Shown here one piece after another: positions 59,012 to 64,000 of a stretch of 64,000 nucleotides of DNA; within the stretch, counting starts at the first letter, position 1, and the number at the start of each line of letters is the position of its first letter. Source of the DNA: Bacillus sp. UNC438CL73TsuS30 (lineage in GTDB: Bacteria; Bacillota; Bacilli; Bacillales; Cytobacillaceae); contig NZ_AXVA01000026.1 in assembly GCF_000482325.1 (NCBI RefSeq), positions 1-64,000 on the forward strand. The letters run 5' to 3'. Made by a program: the position numbers and the translations under genes. The notes below the pieces were generated by a model. The model was not told the DNA's origin. It did not search any database and worked only from the letters and a program-made list of their open reading frames with translations.

Positions 59012-59043
59012 GTAAAAAAATTAAATTCATAGGAGGAGTTACG

Positions 59044-59697
59044 ATGAAACACGATGAGTTTTGGAACGAATTCAACGCAATAAAAAAGGAATTAATGGAG
59101 GTTGCTCAAGAAAGTGCCGAGAAATTCTGGGCAAGAGAAGACCTGACACGTGATGAAGTGATAAAATCACTTATTCCCCGAGATTGGTTAGAAATAGCCT
59201 ACGTCTTTTTCCTTGGAACGCAGTTGAACAAGTATTGGCACAAATTTGACCGTGGGCTAGTTACCGCAATGTGCAAACATATGTGGGACGAAGCACGCCA
59301 CTACGAACTGATAAGCCGAATTATTGAGAAGTATGGCTACACGGTGCCGACCGCGCCACCTGAGCAGAACAAGGGCTGGGACAATCTTCACTGGGAGGCA
59401 TTGGAAAAGGATTTTGTCTGTGCTGTTGCCGTCTGGAATGTTTCCGAGACCTCAACAGTTTTGACAATGGATCTCATGATAGACGGATGCCGCCGGATTG
59501 GCTTGGATGATTTGGCACGAGTCTACGAACAAATCAAAAAGGACGAAGAATTCCACACCAAGCTAGGAGAAACGATTGTGCAAAAGTACTGTACAACGGA
59601 TGAATTGCGTGCTAATGCGATCTGGGGAGCGCGCAAGCTGCGTGAAAACATGATTCGTTATTGGCAAGGGGTTTTCACCACACCAGCGGTATCATAG
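59044..59697 (+). CDS. ferritin-like di-iron protein, function unknown
   Basis: 217 residues, mostly helical. Two ExxH motifs, EARH (HMWDEARHYELISRIIEKYG) and EEFH (IKKDEEFHTKLGE), with acidic residues in preceding helices, form the ligand pattern of ferritin-like di-iron oxygenases/oxidases. Length and lack of signal peptide suggest a cytosolic enzyme. AGGAGGAG precedes the ATG. It is the first gene of an apparent operon with an ammonia-lyase-like protein whose start lies 26 bp after its stop, so it probably oxidises or prepares the same substrate. I do not recognise a named family. Confidence 0.75.
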   Translation: MKHDEFWNEFNAIKKELMEVAQESAEKFWAREDLTRDEVIKSLIPRDWLEIAYVFFLGTQLNKYWHKFDRGLVTAMCKHMWDEARHYELISRIIEKYGYTVPTAPPEQNKGWDNLHWEALEKDFVCAVAVWNVSETSTVLTMDLMIDGCRRIGLDDLARVYEQIKKDEEFHTKLGETIVQKYCTTDELRANAIWGARKLRENMIRYWQGVFTTPAVS

Positions 59698-59723
59698 AAA
59701 TCATGAAGAAAAGGGAGACGATA

Positions 59724-61241
59724 ATGATGGAACTGACTCCGAGTATAGACAGCAATCAGGGGCAAGTGATTTTGGATGTTAACAGCAGGGTTACCCTGCA
59801 AGATCTAGTTCGCGTTGCAAGGGGATTTGCAACCGTTTCAGCAGAGCACGGAGTTGTTGAGAAGATTGAAAAGGCCCGCCAAGTCGTAGACCACTTCATT
59901 AATGAGAGTGCTCCCCCCATTTATGGATTAACAACCGGGCTCGGTTCGCTCAAAAAGGTTCGAGTATCTAATGAACTCCTACTCGATTATAACCAGGCAG
60001 TTATTATGGATCATGCGGTTGCCGTTGGTCCGGAAGCGCCACTTGATGTGGTAAGAGGGACAATGTTTGCCCGATTGGCTGCGCTTGCAACTGGTGGATC
60101 GGGAGTAACGCCAGAAACGTTTCTTGGATTGTTGGCGCTTTTAAATTCAGGGGTAATTCCCGTCGTTCGTATGCTTGGCTCGGTAGGAGAAGCAGATTTG
60201 GCCCCCTTGGCGGATATTGGAACGGTTTTGATTGGAAAAGGTGAGGCTTGGTACAAAGGGACAAGGATGCAGGGGGATTTGGCCTTGTCCAAGGCTGGTA
60301 TTGAGCGCCTCACTCTTCAGCCAAAGGACGGGTTGATTCTAGTTGGCGCTAACAGCTTTTCAGCAGCGGTAGCCGGTATAGCACTTTGGGATATCCAGCG
60401 TGATGCACAATGGTCAGAGGTTGCTGCTACTCTGTCATGGGCAGCGTTTCGGGCAAACAGTAGCACATTAAATGTAGACATTATCCGGCAACGCGGTCCG
60501 GAAGCTGTAAATGTGGGACAACGTCTGCTGGCTATGCTACACGAAACTAAATATCAACCTCAGAGCATACAGGATCCGCTCTCTTTCAGATGTATTCCGC
60601 AGGTTCACGGAGCACTTGCCGGTGCCATAGCCCGGACTGAGACGGCCGTTCTAGCTGAATTGACTCATTCTCTGGATAATCCAATGGTAGATGTGTCGGC
60701 TAATCACCTCTTCTCAAACGGAAACTTTGATCCGACAGAGATGGTATTGCATTGTGATAGCTTGCGGAATGCACTCTATCGAATCATTGTGATGTTGGAG
60801 CGACGGGCAGGAAAGCTACTCTCCTCCCATTTCTCTGGGCTTCCAACCGGATTAACATCTGCTGAAGGATATTCCGGGCTTGATATCCTGCCTTATACAT
60901 TGATTTCGCTAACGGGCGAGGCAACACGCTTGGCACAGGTGGCAGCTGTTCAAAGCGGAATGGCTGCAGAGGGAATTGATGACATTGGCTCCTCAGCAGC
61001 ACAATCCGCCATCAACCTGCGGAAGCTGGAAAGCATCTGGCGCACGATGATAGCGATTGAAATGGTAGTTGCTGTACGCGCACTTCAGCTCGCTGATGTG
61101 AAACCCGGTCCTTTTATACAGCAAATTAAAGATACCTTGGAAGCGGTAATAGATGGCAAGGAAACGCCGGCAGAAAAGGTACGGGCGATTGAACACTTTA
61201 TACAGTCAAATGACTGTTTTCAGGTTGGCCATTTGCAATAA
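59724..61241 (+). CDS. HutH/PAL-superfamily protein lacking the MIO Ala-Ser-Gly triad
   Basis: 505 residues, full length for histidine/phenylalanine ammonia-lyases. Clear landmarks: PPIYGLTTGLGSLKKV (Tyr67 of the lid), GANSFSAAVAG (Asn210), RCIPQVHGALAG, SNGNFDPTEM. The residues that cyclise to the electrophilic MIO group in active lyases (SVGASGDLAPL) are absent: the sequence reads LGSVGEADLAPLADI, one residue shorter with Glu-Ala in place of Ala-Ser-Gly. The usual QDxYS tyrosine is Leu286 (QDPLSFRC). It therefore cannot use standard MIO chemistry; it may be a MIO-free lyase/mutase or a binding protein. Start ATG 59724 after AAAGGGAG. Confidence 0.88.
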   Translation: MMELTPSIDSNQGQVILDVNSRVTLQDLVRVARGFATVSAEHGVVEKIEKARQVVDHFINESAPPIYGLTTGLGSLKKVRVSNELLLDYNQAVIMDHAVAVGPEAPLDVVRGTMFARLAALATGGSGVTPETFLGLLALLNSGVIPVVRMLGSVGEADLAPLADIGTVLIGKGEAWYKGTRMQGDLALSKAGIERLTLQPKDGLILVGANSFSAAVAGIALWDIQRDAQWSEVAATLSWAAFRANSSTLNVDIIRQRGPEAVNVGQRLLAMLHETKYQPQSIQDPLSFRCIPQVHGALAGAIARTETAVLAELTHSLDNPMVDVSANHLFSNGNFDPTEMVLHCDSLRNALYRIIVMLERRAGKLLSSHFSGLPTGLTSAEGYSGLDILPYTLISLTGEATRLAQVAAVQSGMAAEGIDDIGSSAAQSAINLRKLESIWRTMIAIEMVVAVRALQLADVKPGPFIQQIKDTLEAVIDGKETPAEKVRAIEHFIQSNDCFQVGHLQ

Positions 61242-61388
61242 ATAAAAGAAGAACTTAGGCTAATCCCAAATTTTGATAGCTTAGAGAGATTCAGATTTCC
61301 ACATTTTTATTAAACAAGCCTTAAAGCAATTAATCCATTTGTTTTTTCTGTAGTACATTGGTCAAAATTGGAAAGGAACTGATTAAAA

Positions 61389-61799
61389 ATGGGTAAAATG
61401 ACGTTAGAGCTTGCAAAAAAATTGATTGAAAGCTCGGAAACTGAAGCGAAAAAGATTGGTGTCTCAATGGTTATAGCAATTGTGGATGAAGGTGGGAACT
61501 TTGTTGCCTGCCACCGGATGGATGATGCTTGGCTCGCCAGTATTGAAATTGCCCAAAATAAAGCGTGGACATCCGTAGCTCTCAAAACGGCAACCTCAAA
61601 TTTAGCTGATGCAACTGTTCCTCAAGCCGAGCTGTATGGGCTGAATACGACAAATCAAGGCCGTCTTGTCGTGTTTGGAGGAGGAATTCCACTTGTCAAA
61701 GATGGGAAGGTTATTGGAGCGGTTGGCGTAAGCGGAAGCTCAGTTCCCCATGATATACAGGTTGCAGAGGCGGCAGTTGCTACGTTTGAAACAATTTAA
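61389..61799 (+). CDS. GlcG/HbpS (PduO C-terminal-like) family protein
   Basis: 136 residues. TLELAKKLIESSETEAKKIG, VSMVIAIVDEGGNFVACHRM, NQGRLVVFGGGIPLVKDGKV and IGAVGVSGSSVPHDIQVAEA cover the whole GlcG/HbpS domain. Members bind haem, cobalamin or small metabolites and accompany many catabolic operons without a settled function. Separated by 147 bp from the lyase-like gene with no terminator seen, so probably the same transcription unit. Confidence 0.9.
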   Translation: MGKMTLELAKKLIESSETEAKKIGVSMVIAIVDEGGNFVACHRMDDAWLASIEIAQNKAWTSVALKTATSNLADATVPQAELYGLNTTNQGRLVVFGGGIPLVKDGKVIGAVGVSGSSVPHDIQVAEAAVATFETI

Positions 61800-61838
61800 G
61801 TAAGTCTACTTGCATTGATGCCAGCATCTTAATAGAAT

Positions 61839-61877
61839 AGTGTCAGTTAGAGTAGACAACTCTCTTTAACTGGCGCT
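61839..61877 (+). terminator. imperfect terminator-like hairpin
   Basis: AGTGTCAGTTA pairs with TAACTGGCGCT (two G-T pairs) with an inner GAG/CTC, but the following tract ATATTATTTTA is only partly T-rich. Confidence 0.5.
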
Positions 61878-61971
61878 ATATTATTTTATAAAAATTTTAA
61901 TAGGCATGAATTGAATGACTGAACCTAGGTGTATCACAAGGGTTACTTGTTAACTGCAAATAGGGGATTTG

Positions 61972-62613
61972 ATGATGAAGAAAAAATTAATCGTGGAGTT
62001 TATTGGTACTTATTTTCTTATTTTCGCAGGTACGGGAGCCGTTGTTATTGACGAATTGACCAAAAGCCTCACCCATGTAGGAATTGCATTAACGTTTGGT
62101 TTGGTTGTTATGGCACTCATCTATACATTCGGGCACATCTCTGGTGCTCACATTAATCCCGCAGTTACACTCGGCTTTTTGGTCAATGGGGATATTCAAA
62201 TACTAGATGCGGTGTTCTATATTATTACTCAATTACTTGGCGGGATAATTGCAAGTGCAACTTTACTATTGCTATTTGGAAATGTTGCACATCTTGGGGC
62301 AACGCTTCCTCTTTATACTTGGCAACAATCTTTTGTTTTGGAATTCATACTTACTTTTGTATTTATGATGGTAATTTTCTGCTCTGCTGTTCATGGAAAA
62401 GCAGAAAAATCTTTTGCTGGTGTAGCAATTGGGGGAACAGTTGGACTGGAAGTTATGTTTGCAGGTCCGATCAGTGGTGCTTCCATGAATCCTGCCCGCT
62501 CTTTTGGTCCTGCTGTTGTATCTGGAACCCTGGAACATTTATGGATCTACATTGTAGCTACTATATTAGGGGCTATTGTAGCAGCTTTCGTTTATAAAAT
62601 GGTTCATGAATAA
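61972..62613 (+). CDS. MIP-family channel, NIP-like aquaporin
   Basis: 213 residues with six membrane helices and both NPA boxes (SGAHINPAVTLG and SGASMNPARSFGPA). The segment MFAGPISGASMNPARSFGPA is characteristic of plant NIP and bacterial AqpN-type channels rather than AqpZ or GlpF. Such channels pass small uncharged solutes (arsenite, boric acid, urea, glycerol-like compounds). GlpF's extra loop is absent. ATGATG start after AGGGG. Lies 170 bp downstream of the GlcG gene; it may import or export the substrate of that operon. Confidence 0.85.
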   Translation: MMKKKLIVEFIGTYFLIFAGTGAVVIDELTKSLTHVGIALTFGLVVMALIYTFGHISGAHINPAVTLGFLVNGDIQILDAVFYIITQLLGGIIASATLLLLFGNVAHLGATLPLYTWQQSFVLEFILTFVFMMVIFCSAVHGKAEKSFAGVAIGGTVGLEVMFAGPISGASMNPARSFGPAVVSGTLEHLWIYIVATILGAIVAAFVYKMVHE

Positions 62614-63052
62614 AAGAGTTTACTAAACCTGATGGGGTAGTACAAAGATTTTTGACAAAACATATGTTAATCCATATTACGGAAATGAAAAGTTGGTTTT
62701 TGATTTTCTGTACTCTAAGGAAGATTCGCTTTCATTTTTAATAAATCTTCTCTTTTAAAATATTTATTTCTTTAATATTGGTAGCGTCAGGAAAATGCGG
62801 AATTACAACGTTAAGCAGTATTATAATTTTGAACAAGCCATATTGGATAGTGAAAGTACCTATATAAACTAGATTAAGATATTATCTCGTTAGAAGTTTA
62901 CCTTAATGGGACGCTTCTTGATTAACTGGCATTATTACGAAAATAAAACCAAATGAGATATTGAGATTTGACTGTTATAAGTAATCTGAAAAATCACACT
63001 TTTGCTTTAAAAAGGAATAAGTTTAGTAAAATAGTAGGAAGCAGGAATAAAC
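62614..63052. other. gene-free stretch
   Basis: AT-rich sequence without a credible ORF, promoter, hairpin with T-run or repeat matching elsewhere in the window. A leader or promoter for the Spo0E-like gene at 63053 must lie here but was not identified. Confidence 0.5.
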
Positions 63053-63262
63053 GTGATAGTGGCATTAGTAGACGTTGATGTGGATGCTCGTATCCACCAG
63101 TTAAAATCATTACTAGAAAAAACAGTTCAATCCCATCATTTCAATTTTCAACATCCTAACGTGTTAGAGATCAGTCAACAACTGGACATTCGCATTATCG
63201 ATTTCATGAAAAAATCATTAAAATTAAAACAGTCCCAAACAGAAATATCTATCCCTGAATAA
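63053..63262 (+). CDS. Spo0E-like aspartyl-phosphate phosphatase
   Basis: 69 residues. Helix RIHQLKSLLEKTVQS, then HPNVLEISQQLDIRIIDFMK with the Spo0E signature SQQLD at residues 41-45. Likely a Spo0A-P phosphatase that delays sporulation. GTG start with only a moderate AGGAAT site. An 11-bp perfect palindrome (ATATCTATCCC/GGGATAGATAT, 63245-63275) overlaps its stop codon. Third such gene in the window. Confidence 0.78.
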   Translation: MIVALVDVDVDARIHQLKSLLEKTVQSHHFNFQHPNVLEISQQLDIRIIDFMKKSLKLKQSQTEISIPE

Positions 63263-63275
63263 AAGGGATAGATAT
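63245..63275. other. perfect 11-bp inverted repeat at the 3' end of the Spo0E-like gene
   Basis: ATATCTATCCC-TGAATAAAA-GGGATAGATAT without a following T-run. Possibly an mRNA-stabilising stem or a weak terminator. Confidence 0.5.
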
Positions 63276-63424
63276 GAGGCAACTAGGGGGGTACTACCAA
63301 CAAAACGCTGAAAACAAATTTGCTTGTCGAATTTTGTTTAGCGTATGTTTTTCCGTGAAATGTTGGTGAGACTCCTAGAGTCAAATGGATTTAAAAATAG
63401 ATATAATTGATTTATCACCACACT

Positions 63425-63464
63425 AATTGATTAATTAATTACTAATCAATTGGAAACGCTTTAA
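63425..63464. promoter_or_regulatory. inverted repeat and candidate cre site before the MFS gene
   Basis: AATTGATTA-N9-TAATCAATT (63425-63451) is a perfect 9-bp palindrome typical of an operator, immediately followed by TTGGAAACGCTTTAA (63450-63464), which matches the cre consensus with one mismatch. Confidence 0.45.
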
Positions 63465-63552
63465 TATATGGCTATTAGGTGAGGATTTGTTTAATTTATT
63501 TATTTTTTTTGGTTTAAATATCTGAAAATTCAAAAAAAGAGGGGAATTTCCG

Positions 63553-64000
63553 GTGAACGAACAAACCTATAAAATGGATGACGCTCCGCTAAATAAGTTT
63601 CATATTAGGATTACAGCACTGACCTTTGGTTCTAATTTTTCTGATGGATATGCTCTTGGGATCATTGGGATGGCCCTTAGTCTCCTTAGTCCACAAATGC
63701 ATCTTGGTCCATTGTGGAATGGATTAATTGGAAGCTCAGCCTTAATTGGATTATTCTTTGGAAGCCTTTTGCTTGGCGGACTTTCTGATAAAATTGGCAG
63801 ACAGAAAATCTTCTTATCCAATTTTGTCATTATTACAGTAGCATCTGCTTTACAATTTTTTGTAAATGATCCAGTCACGCTTTTCATCCTGCGGATCTTA
63901 ATCGGTATTGCTCTTGGTGGGGATTATGCAGTGGGTTCTACTTTACTTGCGGAATTTGCACCGAGAAAGTACAGAGGCGTTCTATTATCATCCTTAAATG
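63553..64000 (+). CDS. MFS transporter, sugar/aromatic-acid:H+ symporter-like (partial)
   Basis: The first 149 codons are present; the gene runs off the window. FSDGYALGIIGMALSLLSP, the loop 2-3 motif GGLSDKIGRQK (G-x3-D-x-x-G-R-x-x), LRILIGIALGGDYAVGSTLL and FAPRKYRGVLLSS identify the MFS symporter group that takes up sugars or aromatic and other carboxylates. GTG start 8 nt after AGAGGGG. Candidate operator and cre site lie upstream. No ATG-started longer form is possible because of upstream stops. Confidence 0.85.
   Translation, partial: MNEQTYKMDDAPLNKFHIRITALTFGSNFSDGYALGIIGMALSLLSPQMHLGPLWNGLIGSSALIGLFFGSLLLGGLSDKIGRQKIFLSNFVIITVASALQFFVNDPVTLFILRILIGIALGGDYAVGSTLLAEFAPRKYRGVLLSSLN

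Noticed and set aside
58978..59043. Upstream N-terminal extension of the ferritin-like protein
   Set aside because: It crosses the inverted-repeat leader, and AGGAGGAG directly precedes the ATG at 59044.
61389..61799. Assigning the GlcG-family protein to the glcDF pathway
   Set aside because: It lies 40 kb from glcDF and next to unrelated genes; the GlcG domain is widespread and not diagnostic of glycolate use.

Overview
The window comes from the chromosome of a low-GC, endospore-forming, Bacillus-like Firmicute; the genus cannot be fixed from the sequence. The signs are AGGAGG ribosome binding sites with many TTG/GTG starts, lipoprotein-type solute-binding proteins, three Spo0E-like sporulation phosphatases, NtrC-type activators with GAFTGA loops and matching -24/-12 promoters, and Bacillus-type non-coding repeats. 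No rRNA, tRNA, CRISPR array, intact transposase or prophage was seen.

Layout. (1) 0.6-7.1 kb: an amino-acid ABC transporter, a DadA-like FAD oxidase, RidA and an ornithine cyclodeaminase/imino-acid reductase family protein on the minus strand, divergent from a CdaR-type regulator; probably uptake and catabolism of a D-amino or cyclic imino acid. (2) 7.1-8.0 kb: two non-coding repeat arrays. (3) 8.0-16.5 kb: a sensor kinase carrying its own solute-binding domain, a sigma-54 response regulator, a sigma-54 promoter, an orphan TAXI-type binding protein and a PotABCD/Fe3+-type ABC transporter. (4) 16.7-20.9 kb: a racemase-family protein divergent from GlcD-GlcF and an SDR protein, suggesting 2-hydroxy-acid oxidation. 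(5) 21-24.8 kb: repeats and small genes, including two Spo0E-like genes and an AlkD-family protein.

(6) 24.6-48.2 kb is the highlight: a sulfur-amino-acid island. It encodes a cystine-type ABC transporter, four intact PLP enzymes able in principle to cleave Cys/Met-type substrates (two gamma-lyase-family proteins, a D-cysteine desulfhydrase, a PatB/MalY beta-lyase), thioredoxin reductase and thioredoxin, RidA for 2-aminoacrylate, sulfide:quinone oxidoreductase, a DUF1641 partner, a persulfide dioxygenase-rhodanese fusion, a TauE-type sulfite exporter split into two ORFs, a cysteine dioxygenase, an aminotransferase and pyruvate carboxylase. Together they can take cyst(e)ine carbon to pyruvate and oxaloacetate, and its sulfur through sulfide and persulfide to exported sulfite. 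Seven -24/-12 sites of good consensus (one of them before a Spo0E-like gene) and one weaker one lie here, several with a shared AT-rich upstream motif. The region also encodes one sigma-54 activator, which has a Cys-x2-Cys-x5-Cys cluster in its sensor domain.

(7) 48.3-56.7 kb: a small coiled-coil ORF, a patatin-like lipase, a PAS-GGDEF-EAL-PAS-PAS-histidine-kinase fusion, a 217-bp tandem repeat array, a YdjM-like membrane protein, a TIR/deoxyribosyltransferase-like protein and an N-methyl amino acid oxidase. (8) 57.1-62.6 kb: a REC-AraC regulator, then a di-iron ferritin-like protein, a HutH/PAL-family protein without the Ala-Ser-Gly MIO triad, a GlcG/HbpS protein and a NIP-like aquaporin; possibly an undescribed pathway. 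(9) 63.0-64.0 kb: a third Spo0E-like gene and the start of an MFS transporter.
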